Assembly (NCBI RefSeq): GCF_023053635.1
Contig: NC_086182.1
Coordinates: forward strand, 34,018,001 to 34,082,000
DNA length: 64,000 bases
Origin: Elgaria multicarinata webbii
Lineage: Eukaryota; Chordata; Lepidosauria; Squamata; Anguidae
Reading direction: 5' to 3'
This document shows positions 10,779 through 21,224 of the stretch, piece by piece (position 1 is the first letter of the stretch; the number at the start of each line of letters is the position of its first letter). The translations under genes and the position numbers were made by a program. A model generated the notes under the pieces. It had not been told where the DNA came from. It saw only the letters and a program-made list of their open reading frames with translations, and searched no databases.

Positions 10779-11278
10779 ATGATTTCATACTTTCAGCCAT
10801 AATGATGAGGACTAGGACCTTCCTTTTCCAAATGAAATCCGTTCCCCCACAGGGTAAACCCCCAAACCTGGTGAGCCATGCACGAGTGCTCGGGAAGTGG
10901 TGTTGTGTGCTACCTTGCCGAGAGAAGAGCGCCCACCCAGTTCTTTTGTCACCCTTCTTTCGTTACCTCTGCCTTTCCTTCCTCTCTCTTGCTTGGAACA
11001 GATTCGACATGGCTGAGCTGAATGTCAACTCCTCTGCAGTGTCCTCACAAGCCCTCTCCTCTATTTAGTTCAGCTCCTGATCACCAGGATTAGGCCTTTC
11101 ACAAGGCACCTGTCATCCTTGTGGGTGTGACTAAAAATTCCCCAGAGCCTTCGGTCTAAGCGATTTGGCTGAGTGCTGCGGAAGCTGCCCATGCCCTGAG
11201 TCTGTGTCCCTTTCTTCGCTTGCATCCAGGAGCCATCGGGTGATAAGGGCCCTGGACAGCAAGGGCATCAAATAGAAT

Positions 11279-12297
11279 AGCATTTATTTATTTTATTTAT
11301 TAATTAATTACATTTCTATACCGCCCAATAGCCGGAGCTCTCTGAGCGGTTCACAAAAATTAAAACCATTCAAAGTATAAAACAACAGTATAAAACCATA
11401 ATATAAAATACAATATAAAAGCTCAACCAGACCAAAACAGCAGCAATGCAAAGTTACAACTTTAAAACACCAAGTTAAAATTTATTTATAGACTGTTAAA
11501 ATGCTGGGAGAATAAAAAGGTCTTCACCTGGCGTCTAAAAGCATATAATGTAGGTGCCAAGCGAACCTCCTTAGGGAGCTCATTCCACAGCTGGGGTGCC
11601 ATAGCAGAGAAGGCCCTCCTCCTGGTAGCCACCTGCCTCACTTCCTTTGGCAGGGGCTCGTGGAGAAGGACCCCTGAGGATGACCTTAGGGTCCAGGCAG
11701 GTACATATGGGAGGAGGCATTCCTTCAGATAGCCTGGCCCCAAGTCATTTAGGGCTTTAAATGTCAATACCAGCACTTCGAATCGGGCCCGGACCTGGAC
11801 TGGCAGCCAATGAAGCTGGAAAAAGACTGGCGTGATGTGGTCTCGTCGGCCAGTCCCTGTTAGTAATCGTGCTGCCCTGTTTTGTACCAGTTGAAGTTTC
11901 CGGACCATTTTCAAAGGCAGCCCCACATATAACGCATTGCAGTAATCCAAACGAGAGGTTATCACAGAGCATGGATAACTGTAGCTAGGCTATCTCTGTC
12001 CAGATAAAGGCATAGTTGGTATATCAGCCTAAGCTGATAAAAGGTGCTCTTTGCCATTGAGTTCACCTGTGCCTCAAGTGACAGTTCTGGATCCAAGAGC
12101 ACCCCCAAACTACAGACCCGATCCTTTAGGGAGAGTGCAACCCCGTCCAGGACAGGGCAAACATCACCTCGCCGGACAGATGAACCACCTGCTAACAGTA
12201 CCTCCGTCTTGTCTGGATTGAGTCTCAGTTTATTAGCCCTCATCCATTCCATTACCGTGCCCAGGCGCTGGTTACATGTGATAACCAGTGCCTGGGT
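11279..12297 (-). mobile_element. L2-like LINE, 5'-truncated
   Basis: Reads leftward from about 12297 to an A+T tail near 11281. The minus strand encodes reverse-transcriptase C-terminal sequence. First comes MRANKLRLNPDKTEVLL and a LGVLLDPELSLEAQV block, up to about 11962. Then, in another frame, comes [29 protein letters not shown] and [21 protein letters not shown], ending near 11486. At least one frameshift separates the two parts near 11965, so the copy is dead. The 3' UTR ends in the CCGCCCAATAGCCGGAGCTC signature. Confidence 0.85.
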
Positions 12298-12329
12298 TCT
12301 ACTGGTTATCATGAGAGTTGTTGAATGGT

Positions 12330-12442
12330 GTCGTGTTGGCTTTATAGCATGCAATATAGCATGCAATTTTGTAAACCGCCCAGAGAGCTTTGGCTATTGG
12401 GCAGTATAGAAATGCAACAAATAAATAAATAAATAAATAAAT
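12330..12442 (+). repeat. L2-like LINE 3' end, opposite orientation
   Basis: TTTGTAAACCGCCCAGAGAGC and TATTGGGCAGTATAGAAATG are followed by (AAAT)n. It lies directly behind the 5' end of the reverse-strand L2 at 11279-12297, giving a tail-out inverted pair. Near the junction (about 12270-12312) GATAACCAGT and ACTGGTTATC form a short dyad. Confidence 0.7.
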
Positions 12443-12446
12443 ATTC

Positions 12447-12612
12447 CAGTGGATGCTGGTGCCTCTGATGTCACGGTGAATTTTCTCCGGGTTTCCGTCA
12501 GGACTCGAAAGGAACTATCCTTGGTGCCCCTTGGATAGCTCCCTTAGAGTTCTGGAAGAAATCCAGCGAGGATTCACCATCCCACTGAAATTGGAGCCAC
12601 CAGCCTCCACTA
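12447..12612. mobile_element. CAGTGG-family MITE
   Basis: Ends CAGTGGATGCTGGTGCCTC and GGAGCCACCAGCCTCCACTA. Inner arms GTTTCCGTCAGGACTC and TTAGAGTTCTGG match the copies at 3325 and 27419. It inserted next to the (AAAT)n tail of the preceding L2. Confidence 0.6.
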
Positions 12613-12736
12613 GAATAAATAGGTTCATTTTTAAGTTAGTAGATTAATATAACCAGGTATCAGCTCATTTGGAGGATCGGTAAGGGCAGCAGGCCAAGCT
12701 AGAGTGACAGCGAGCAGCTTCTTTGTGACTCTCTGG

Positions 12737-12905
12737 CCCTGTTCTGAAGACGCCTTAAACTACCTGGGAGAAGAGAAAGGTCTTTGCCTGGTGCTGAAAA
12801 GATAAACAATGAAGGTGCCAGGTGAACCTCTTTGGGGAGTTCTTTCCGTGAGTGGCGTGCCACAACTCTCTCTTGTAGCCAGCCACCCTTTTAGCTTCCT
12901 TTGGA
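12737..12905 (-). repeat. half MITE joined to an L2-like fragment
   Basis: 12737-12763 is one arm of the GTTCTGAAGAC-CTTAAA MITE family. From 12764 on, the reverse strand of an L2-like 3' region follows (GGGAGAAGAGAAAGGTCTTTGCCTGG; GGTGCCAGGTGAACCTC). The missing second MITE arm suggests deletion or truncation at the junction. Confidence 0.5.
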
Positions 12906-13149
12906 GGGCCTCTGAAGATGGCTTCTTTCTTCAGTTTTTTGGGGGCAGGATAGTTTTCCCTTTGGAGAGGGTGCACGAATCTTGATGACGGGGCTTGAGT
13001 TCAAATCCTAAGGAATGAGTCCGGAACCTCAAATGCCAAATGTCTTTTTTTTCCCCTGAAACAAAAATAAATGTGATAGATTCAAATGTTTGCAGTTTGT
13101 TCACGTTGAGTTGGAACACACCATCTCACTTCTCTTCTCATCCTGCCAG

Positions 13150-13688
13150 GCTACCCAAACACAACCCCCCAGGTCTGCCTGATGAGCCTGTCGCTCGGAT
13201 ACTTCATCTTTGACCTTTGCTGGTGCATTTCTTTCAAGAGCGAAGATGACCTCATGCTCTTCCACCACATGTTGAGCATCTCGGGCATGGTCATTGTGCT
13301 GGCCCTGGGCGAGTCTGCCACCGAAGTCAACGCCGTCACCTTCGTGAGTGAGATCACCAACCCTCTGCTGCAGATGCGATGGTTCCTACGGGACATGGGG
13401 CGCTACCACGGCTTTGTCGGGGATGTGGTGGATTCTCTGTTTGTGGTGCTCTTCCTGGGGCTACGGATCATTGGAGGAGCGTGGATCATGCACTCTGTGG
13501 TGACTTCACCCAGGACCATCTGGATGCTCAAATGTGGAGTCCTAGTTATGTACATGGTGTCCTTGGGATTTTTGCTGGATATCTACAATTTTGCCAGGAG
13601 GAAAGTAGTGAAGAAATATCACATACGGAGGAATGAAGGAACTGAAGGAAAGAACCCCAAGGCCAATGGACACCCGCCTGCATGTTAA
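13150..13688 (+). CDS. TLCD5-like paralogue, coding exon 2
   Basis: Second and last coding exon, entered through a CTGCCAG acceptor that completes the phase-1 Gly codon. It encodes residues 66-244, most of the TLC domain. Features in order are GYPNTTPQV (66-74), membrane segment LGYFIFDLCWCISF (about 81-94), the His pair LFHHMLSI at 104-105, [24 protein letters not shown], segment VDSLFVVLFLGLRI, a last membrane segment near 195-215, and a basic tail (ARRKVVKKYH). The stop is TAA at 13686-13688. The exon is exactly as long (539 nt) as the second copy's exon 2, with no indels and an unbroken frame. More than half the residues are identical, so it is diverged but clearly maintained. Changes relative to the second copy cluster in loops and the tail. 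Confidence 0.9.
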
Positions 13689-14061
13689 CTTGACCATCAA
13701 GTGGGACATCACGCCCAACCTAGCAATAAGCAAATGGAGCCACAGACCTTCAGAGCTCATTCCAGAATAAGGTGTCTTCAAGCCCAGGCTACCATCAGGC
13801 ATGGACTGAATACTGGGCGGGTTTGCTTCTTGAAGAGAACTTGAGGAAAAGAATGGCAAAGCCATGGAGAAAATATTGATTTCTCCAGAAAGTCAAGTAG
13901 CCTGCAAACCTAATAGCAGGTGGACATCAAGAGGAATCACAATGAATTGTGGATTTGAGGCAAGGATTGCGTTGTGGCAAGTAAGTGTCAGACAGGGCAA
14001 GAGTAGGCTCTGGTCTGGTTCAGAGGTGACTGCAGGCAATTCCAGCAGGAGAGAGGAGAAT
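13689..14061 (+). other. probable 3' UTR of the TLCD5-like paralogue
   Basis: Unique-looking sequence directly after the stop codon. No canonical AATAAA was seen before the SINE at 14062, so the cleavage site is unknown; a variant signal or a site further downstream is possible. Confidence 0.4.
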
Positions 14062-14270
14062 GGAAAGGGGCCGTTGCTCAGTGGTTAGAGCACCTGCTTT
14101 GCATGCAGAAGGTTCCAGGTTCAATCACCAACATCTCCAGTTAGGACTATGAAAGAATCCTGCCTGAGACCCTGAAGAGCAATTGCTGCCAGTCAGTGTC
14201 AACGATACTGGGCTAAATGGACCCATGGTCTGACTCTGTATGTGGAAGTTTCCTATATTCCTATGTGATG
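14062..14270 (+). mobile_element. tRNA-derived SINE (second family)
   Basis: The tRNA-like head has an A-box-like GCTCAGTGGTTAGAGC, an anticodon-loop-like GCTTTGCATGCAGAAGG and a B-box-like GGTTCAATC. The body contains CCTGCCTGAGACCCTG, GCTGCCAGTCAGTGTC and TGGTCTGACTCTGTA, ending with TTTCCTATATTCCTATG. A reverse copy lies at 31577-31790. It is not a functional tRNA gene: there is no acceptor-stem partner and the body is fused on. Confidence 0.75.
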
Positions 14271-15937
14271 CTACACTTTGGGTATTTATATCTGACATGG
14301 CCAATCCACACCTACTATCTACCAATCACAAGGGCTGATGTTGGCTAACTCTGGGTCCCTGTTGTCCCTGAAGAGGATGCAATTCTGGATTGCTTACAAG
14401 AAAAGCTCCTAGTATTAGATCCTGAGGTTGCAGGTTCAAGCACTAGATCCCTTAACAGGAGCAACATGATCTCCTGGACCTTTGGGGATGGAGGACTTGG
14501 GGTCTTCTGGGATTGCTGGTTCAAGCACTGGATCCCTTTACAGGAGCAACATGATGGTACACTGATGGTGCTATATACATAATCATCATCATCATCATCA
14601 TCTCCTGGACCTTTGAGGATGGAGGACCTGGGGTCTTCTGATTCCACCAACTAGCCATATGTGTCTAATTGGATCATCTAATCTACATTTTCCATTTGAA
14701 AAAGCCACAGAGATTGAGATAATGATGTATTGTTCCTGGCTCTGTCGCTGGCATCACTGATGCATTCCTGGTTCATCCATCCAGTTTAGCATGTAGGGCT
14801 CCTACCATGGCCCAATCCTGCCACTGAAAAACTCTCAAGTCAAAAGGATGTGCCAGGCATCGAACTTGAGGCCACCATGCATGCTTTGTCCCTTTAGCTA
14901 TAGCCCCAGCCCTGGCAACAGCACCTGGACTAATTTTAAACCAGCCAGCTCTAGTGCTGGCCCAGTCCAGGTTAGTCCAGTAGGGGATTTTAATTTTGCC
15001 TGCATCTGTTTGCAAATGGACTTATTCTCCCATTCCATGAGGGTAAATCCTTCTTCCTTTCGAGTTGGAGGTCCCTGAACACCCTTGCAGCTCAACCCCC
15101 CAAATACTGTCTAGCAACTAGCAGCTACATCACATTTTTGTTTTTACTCTAGGATAAGTGCAAGAGCTGTCATCCAGATCTGAAATGCCCCCCTCTTCCC
15201 CATGCTAGGGTCCTGTTCTGGATCCAAGGCCCCTGTGCCTACTCTAGAGTAAAAATGGGGAAAGCATATAACTGCTAGACACATATTGAAAGCAATGTCC
15301 ATGGGGCCATATCAAGTGTAACTTCTTAGCAATGCAAACTCAGTGGGTTTGAACTCCCAGCTCTTGCTCCAAAAATGGACGTTAGCATTCCAGGAGGAAA
15401 GTGCTTCAGCTTTCCCTTTGCACTGCTACAAATTCCCGCTCGATGATGTCAAGGCAATGCTGGTGCTTCTCTTCACACTGAAGTCACTTGGGAATCTCCG
15501 CAATAACTATTTTCTCCAGACAGAATGGAGTAAAGGTTGCAGTTGTTGCGCTATCGATTTTGGCATGCTACTTTTTACAGGAGAGGGGTGTGGGGGGGGG
15601 GTTTACATTACTGTGTGCTGAATCTGTCATCCAGAACTCTCTCCTATGATCAGGGGGATAATTTGTCCTAATCTTGCTGTGCTCCAGAAAGCTGCCCTTG
15701 ATCTTCCAGGGCTACACCTGAGACTGCTTGAAGATTTTAATGCAGCTGTAAAGTCAGCTTTCTTTGCAAGGTATTTCCAAATGCCTGCCTCGAGTTAGGT
15801 GACGGAATGCTGCCAGCAAGCGACTGGTGTTTTTGCTTCACCTTGGACTCTACCAGAGAAGAGACATGCATCAGTTCATGCATGTACAGGTAGATGACAT
15901 ACCTACCCTTCCCTACCTCACACTAACAGTTCAAAAC
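14271..15937. other. intergenic sequence, mostly unassigned
   Basis: Contains two diverged direct repeats of about 150 bp around 14380-14645, sharing CTCCTGGACCTTTG-GGATGGAGGAC and TTCAAGCACT-GATCCCTT. A short (ATC)n lies at 14580-14601, next to a GATGGTGCTATATACATAAT LINE-tail-like phrase. The rest, to 15937, shows no recognisable gene or element. Confidence 0.4.
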
Positions 15938-15940
15938 TAT

Positions 15941-16200
15941 GGCCCTTTTCAGACAACACACTAAACCAGCGTTCCTCAACCTGGGGCGCTCCAGATGTGT
16001 TGGACTGCATCTCCCAGAATGCCCCAGCCAGCAGAGCTGGCTGGGGCATTCTGGGAGTTGTAGTCCAACACATCTGGAGCGCCCCAGGTTGAGGAAGGCT
16101 GCACGAAACCATGCTGCTTAACCACAAAATGGTTAATATGCATTCCGTTAACCACTTTGTGATTAAGCAGCATGGTTTAGCGTGTTGCCTGAACGGGGCC
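15941..16200. mobile_element. palindromic MITE carrying a nested hAT MITE
   Basis: Outer arms: GGCCCTTTTCAGACAACACACTAAAC on the left, and on the right the inverse ending GTTTAGCGTGTTGCCTGAACGGGGCC. A second inner dyad of GTTAACCACTTTGTG is also present. A different element (15967-16101) interrupts it. The family is shared with 3646, 9075 and 18165. The target duplication is unclear. Confidence 0.65.
15967..16101. mobile_element. hAT-type foldback MITE
   Basis: A 135-bp near-perfect palindrome. It opens CAGCGTTCCTCAACCTGGGG and closes CCCCAGGTTGAGGAAGGCTG, with ATCTCCCAGAATGCCCCAGCC arms. The flanking octamers CACTAAAC (15959-15966) and CACGAAAC (16102-16109) differ at one base, a hAT 8-bp duplication. 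It is almost identical to the copy at 26728-26857. Confidence 0.8.
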
Positions 16201-16857
16201 TATGTATGTTGACTGGAAAGTCAATCCTGTTGATTTCAATTGGCCTTACTCCTAAGTGAGTATGCTGTAATAATTGTATTTATTTACTCGTTCATGTATT
16301 TATTAATAAATGCAAATCTTGATCTTCAGATATAAAAAGATCAGGTCAGTTTACAATGTTCTGTTAAGGCAATATCATAAAACAAATCAAAAACAAAGCA
16401 CAGCCGTATAAATATAACCACAGATAATGCAGCATCAGGCCTGTAGCCAAGGGAGAGCTAGATTTTCTCTGCTCTTCCTAATCTTGTTTTTTTACAATCA
16501 AATAACTCAAAAATCAGTTTACATCTTTGTCTGCCCCGCTCTGCTTTTTTGATTACCCGCCCTCCCTATGCAAGGCTCATACCTGGAGCTCCAACTCCAC
16601 TCACTTGCCACAAGGTACAACCTCCTAGCAGCCCTTACTCCCATGTTGATGACGAAGACCAAATCATGTTGCTTTTCAGCTCTGCAGTCCCAGGCAGCAA
16701 TCAGATGAAGCTGAGAGATCTCTCTGGCAAGGAGGGACAAAGCAAAATTACTCACCACAATAGTCATTTAGTCTTCATGTCTCTTTAAAAAATTCACAGT
16801 GTTTCATTGTATCTTGTCTCCTTTTTCCTTACAACAGCCATGTAAGGTAGGCCATGT
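16201..16857. other. intergenic sequence with MITE remnants
   Basis: 16201-16270 resembles an arm of a dispersed palindromic repeat with the GCAATCCTAT/CTTACTCCTAAGTGAG theme. 16270-16430 is an AT-rich LINE-tail-like stretch (TTTATTTACTCG, then reverse CR1/L2-like blocks). 16500-16857 is unassigned. Confidence 0.35.
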
Positions 16858-17035
16858 AAGCCTGTGTGCCCCAATTGCTGGGGAACATGGGTGGGAGGGT
16901 CCTGCTGCACCATGTCCTGGCTTTTTGGCCCCTGGTCGATGGCTGGTTGGCCACTGTGTGAACAGAGTGCTGGACTACATGTGACATGGACCCTTGATCT
17001 GATCCAGCATCAGGATATTTTTTATGTTCTTAAAA
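16858..17035. repeat. dispersed SINE-like retroelement copy, inverted
   Basis: Carries GGGGAACATGGGTGGGAGGG, CACCATGTCCTGGC, GGTTGGCCACTGTGTGAACAG and GATCTGATCCAGCA. These are the reverse complement of the blocks at 765-1090, confirming an interspersed family of unknown name. Confidence 0.6.
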
Positions 17036-17333
17036 GAGTGGGGTGCATAAGCGAACTGCAGTTGCTATAAATGTAGCACGGCTCAGTACAAGCACTGAGT
17101 ATCTCTTGTGATATATGTATATAATGCTCTATTTATATATTTATTGATATTTTCTTGCCTCCCAATTTGCTACACATGTGACAAATATTTTTAAAAGAAC
17201 TCGATCTCTCTCAAACCAGCAATAAAAAAATACACTGGTTGCTCATCTAAAATAAATTCATTCCTAGACCTCCGGTGGGGGGTGGAGTGGATGTGCTTTG
17301 TTTCTTTAAATGTGCTTGTGTTTATTTGAATAA

Positions 17334-17382
<49 letters not shown>
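17334..17382. repeat. (AAT)n microsatellite
   Basis: About sixteen AAT/ATA units. It forms the 3' tail side of the reverse-strand Sauria SINE that follows, so it probably grew from the SINE's tail. Confidence 0.85.
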
Positions 17383-17880
17383 TCATCCCACCTTTTTTCC
17401 TCCAAGGAACCCAAGGCGGCATATCTAGGGGGATTCCACATGTCGTACTGAGGCTGCTTCCATGCGGCCCCAGTGCGACCCCAAAGCGATCGTGTAACTT
17501 GCCTGGCAAAGAGACGAGGAAGAGGCGTCCTTGCTGCCGCCGCCGCTGCCACCCACCTACCTCCTCGCCTGGCGAGGAGGTAGGTGGGTGGCAGCGGCGG
17601 CGGCCTCTTCCTCGTCTCTTTGCCAGGCAAGTTACACGATCGCTTTGGGGTCGCACGGAAGCAGCCTCAGTACGACGTGTGGAATCCCCCATAATCCTCC
17701 TCCTCTTCATTTTATCCTCACAACAACAACCCTGTGAGGTGGGTTGGGCTGAGAGTCTGTGACTGGCCCAAATTCACCCAGTGGGTTTCCATGGCCAAGT
17801 GGGGACTAGAACCCGGATCTCCCGACTCCCAGTCCAACTCTTCAGCCACCACACCACACTGGCTCCACTGCCTCTAGCAG
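17383..17880 (-). mobile_element. Sauria SINE interrupted by a foldback element
   Basis: On the minus strand the head lies at about 17880-17795 (GAGCCAGTGTGGTGTGGTGG, a B-box-like GGGTTCTAGTCCC). The body at 17795-17691 has CAGCCCAACCCACCTCACAGGGTTGTTGTTGTG. The 3' part, GCCGCCTTGGGTTCCTTGG, lies at 17427-17400 and runs into (ATT)n. The two parts are separated by the 263-bp foldback element at 17428-17690. Confidence 0.8.
17428..17690. mobile_element. 263-bp GC-rich foldback element
   Basis: Nearly the whole element is one palindrome centred near 17570. It starts GGGGGATTCCACATGTCG and ends with the inverse, CGACGTGTGGAATCCCCC. The arms also share GTAACTTGCCTGGCAAAGAG and CCACCCACCTACCTCCTCG. 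The left arm carries a few extra bases relative to the right. It encodes no protein. Because it splits a Sauria SINE it must be younger than that SINE. The flanks (ATATCTA / ATAATCC) give no clear duplication, so the superfamily is unassigned. Confidence 0.7.
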
Positions 17881-18164
17881 ACACCTTTACCTGCTATGTT
17901 TCTCTGTACTAGGCTGCAATTAAAGGCGTAGGAATAGAGCCAGGAAGCAAAGCAGTCAGTCCATTTCCTGCTGAGGAAGGCATTCAGCTATGTCAGGATT
18001 GTGCCGCCTTGGTAGTCATTCATGGGTTTGCATATAGAACAGTTCTGGTGACAGCCAATTGCTGTCATCAAGAAATCAAACCAGACATTATTGTCTCCAA
18101 ACTGACTTACCCATTAGGGAAAATAAATCTAATTGTGCCTGACTTAAAATAAATCTAATTGTGT

Positions 18165-18290
18165 CTGAATGGGAAGACACCTTAAACCACAGCTTTAACC
18201 ATAGTGGTTAAGCCAGAAAGCCTTAGTCACCATGGTTAAAGCCATGGTTTAAGGTGGTTTAAGGTGTCTTCTGAAAAGGGCCGTTAAGTG
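18165..18290. mobile_element. palindromic MITE, AAGACACCTTAAACCA family
   Basis: The left arm GGGAAGACACCTTAAACCAC and the right arm GGTTTAAGGTGTCTTCTGAA are inverted around TTTAACCATAGTGGTTAAGCC. A GGTTTAAGGT unit is duplicated near the right end. Same family as 3646. Confidence 0.6.
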
Positions 18291-19345
18291 GCACAGCTGT
18301 AACTCTTCCCAACCTTTTCTAACTACGGCTCGAAAATCAGGAGCAGTGCTGTGGTTGGACATTTTGCACTGCAGGTGCTCATCTTGACAAGTCTCCATAG
18401 CCACGCCCTCAGTTCTTTGCATTACAACAGAGAACAATACATTGTTCGTTTCCTCCCAGCTGCTGTGGGGATTGCAGCTAAGCTCAGAAGAAGCAGGAGA
18501 GCATGAGTGAGGTGACTGAGGATGCGAATAAAAAGGTAGTGTTGGCCCTGTGAGCCCTGGCTGCAGCACACCACCCTGGTCAGGGCTGCATGCTCCAACT
18601 GTCTGAAAACATCTGGTCATCTGAAAGTAACTGGTATTTGAGTTATGATGGTCCTAAGCTGTCTACAGGTTTAGTTCACTACGTACAGGGGAATGATGCA
18701 GAGGAACATTCAAAGCGTCTCTCTCACATCTGCTGTATGACGTGTGCAGTCACCCAATCACCTCATGATTCTGCCACGTCATTTAGCTGCACATGTCGGC
18801 CAGCCCACGCAGAACAGCTTTCAGTCCTCATCTAAACATGCTCCAAGATTGCAGAATCCTGAATCAGGTTACAGGTGTGGGTGTGGGTGTGTGAGTGGGG
18901 GGTGGAGTGTTCCCTATATAAAAAAAGACACAAAGATCCCTCCGTTTTTAAAAGGTTGCAGCCTAGCCTGCTTTCTGCTAAGCTAATTTGTCCACTTGCA
19001 GGGAGGTTTTGTTGCAGATGTTGTTTTAAAGGTAAGGAAATATTCATAGATGTGATACTCTCCTGCCTACAGTCTAAAATGGAACAGTCTGCTCCACCAC
19101 TTCAGGGCTCTACCACCTTTTGTTTTTTTTATCATTTATTTATTTATTTATTAATAAATAAATAATTAAAAAAAATTTAATGCATGTTTACTTAAGGCAT
19201 CCATTCTTTCCTCTTCTAGGTGTTTTTTTCTCTATGTAGCTGGTCTACTCATGCAGCACAATGAGATTCCTGAGATGGCAGATTGCGTGAACTACTTCAG
19301 ACTCCATTCCCCCCACACACACCATTAAAAAAAAAATCTCCCAGC

Positions 19346-19392
<47 letters not shown>

Positions 19393-20404
19393 ACAGCATG
19401 ACTTGGCAAAGCCTGTCATGTCTATGTAATAAAACCACCAGGAGCAAGAAAAGAGAGATGAGGATGAGGATGAGGATGGGGATGATAAAAATACATCAGG
19501 GAGAGGGCTGGGTTAGAACATTTGTTCTTGAAGTGCTAGATACAGAGGTGTTTATTTTGTTCATGGGGGGACGGACGGACATTCAAACATGTGATTTCCA
19601 CCAGCTGCATCCTGAAGTGATACAGTCCATTCTGAGGACTGTAGCAGCACCTTTTTGACTCATCCTGTGTCACGTGTACATCAGTCCTTAAGTTGCTTCC
19701 TGAGTTGGACAGGGAGAGAACTGGAAGGTGTACACGTACTCAGTCCCACAACGTGACCCATGCCAATTTCTCTTTATTGTGGAACTTGTTTCTTAGAACA
19801 ATCATGTGCCCATTATCGTAATGCATTTGCTCGCATCTAGCAAGGCACGTGGATGGCAAAGTTATGAATGTCTGAACTGTCAGAGTCTGGAGGTAATCAC
19901 TGAGCCTGACTCATGGCGTGATCATGGCTAGTTTTTTCTGGAGGAGGCAGATTTATAACATTAGAGATAGATTAACGACAGAGTAATTTCAACATATGTT
20001 TAGAGCTAAACGCTTCAGCTTCCACCCTCATCAGTAGTTGTGATGTTAAATAAACACCAAGAAAGATGTCCTCCAGCTCCCAGCCAGACTTTCCACCCAC
20101 CATTGGCACATTGATAGAATCAGGTTTTTCTTTTAACAGATGTACAAGAATTTTGTTCCACTTGTGCAAGTGCCAACACCCATTCGTGCAAGTTCAAATT
20201 TGCCCCAATCCCCCTAAAAGTAAACAAAACAACTGTTCCACAAGCCTGGGGAATCCATGAAACTTGGGGGCGAGGTGGGGGAGAGAGCCACAGGTTGGAT
20301 TCATAGAAACACAAACACATTTGAATCTGGAGTTTTTCGACATCCTCAATTGAAATTTTTTGATGATCGACACACACACACCCCGTGACCCCTCCAGACT
20401 GCAA
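18291..20404. other. intergenic sequence
   Basis: Mostly unassigned. Visible features are a GT-rich stretch near 18875-18905, T/A-rich (TTTA)n near 19130-19165, and an (AAT)n microsatellite at 19345-19390. No exon was recognised. Confidence 0.4.
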
Positions 20405-21158
20405 CCATGGCTCTCGTCCTAAGATGGGCAGAGATAGCCCAGCTACAGTGATCCATGCTCTGATGACCTCTCGTTTGGATTACTGCAATGCGTTATACGT
20501 GGGGCTGCCTTTGAAAACGGTCCGGAAACTTCAGCTGGTACAAAACAGGGCAGCCCGTTTACTAACAGGGACTGGCTGGCGAGATCATATCACGCCAGTC
20601 CTTCTACAACTTCATTGGCTGCCAGTCCAGGTCCAGGCCCGATTCAAAGTGCTGGTATTAACATTCAAAGCCCTACACGGTTTGGGGCCAGGTTATTTGA
20701 AGGAACGCCTCCTCCCATATGTGCCTGCCCGGACCTTAAGATCATCCACAGGGGTCCTTCTCCGTGAGCCCCTGCCAAATGAAGTGGGGCAGGTGGCTAC
20801 TAGGAGGAGGGCCTTCTCTGCTGTGGCACCCCAGCTGTAGAACGAGCTCCCCAGAGAGGTTCGTCTGGCGCCTACACTGTACTCTTTTCATCGCCAGCTG
20901 AAGACCTTTTTATTTTCTCAGTATTTTAACACCTAATTTTACTTAAATTTAAACTTTGTTATTTTAATCTCATATTTTAACCTATATTAATTTTTGCTGT
21001 GCAGTTTTATTCTGGTTGTGCTTTTTATATTGTATTTTGTATGTGTGTTTTAAATTTGTTGGTTGTTTTTATGCTCTTCACGGTTTTAATTTTTGTGAAC
21101 CGCCCAGAGAGCTTCGGCTTTTGGGTGGTATAAAAATGTAATAAATAAATAAATAAGT
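20405..21158 (+). mobile_element. L2-like LINE, 5'-truncated
   Basis: Encodes an unbroken stretch of reverse-transcriptase C-terminus ([69 protein letters not shown]). A stop follows APQL at 20838, where related copies continue. The 3' UTR signature GTGAACCGCCCAGAGAGC and an (AAAT)n tail follow. It is one of the youngest-looking L2 copies here. Confidence 0.85.
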
Positions 21159-21224
21159 TAGGCAGATGTCCTTCCAGGAACACCTGTAAAGGTAAAGAGA
21201 GGCTCCTCCAGGTACAGATCCTCC

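Noticed and set aside
14062-14140. Possible tRNA gene (A-box, B-box, anticodon-like loop)
   Set aside because: No closing acceptor stem; continuous with a SINE body that recurs at 31577.
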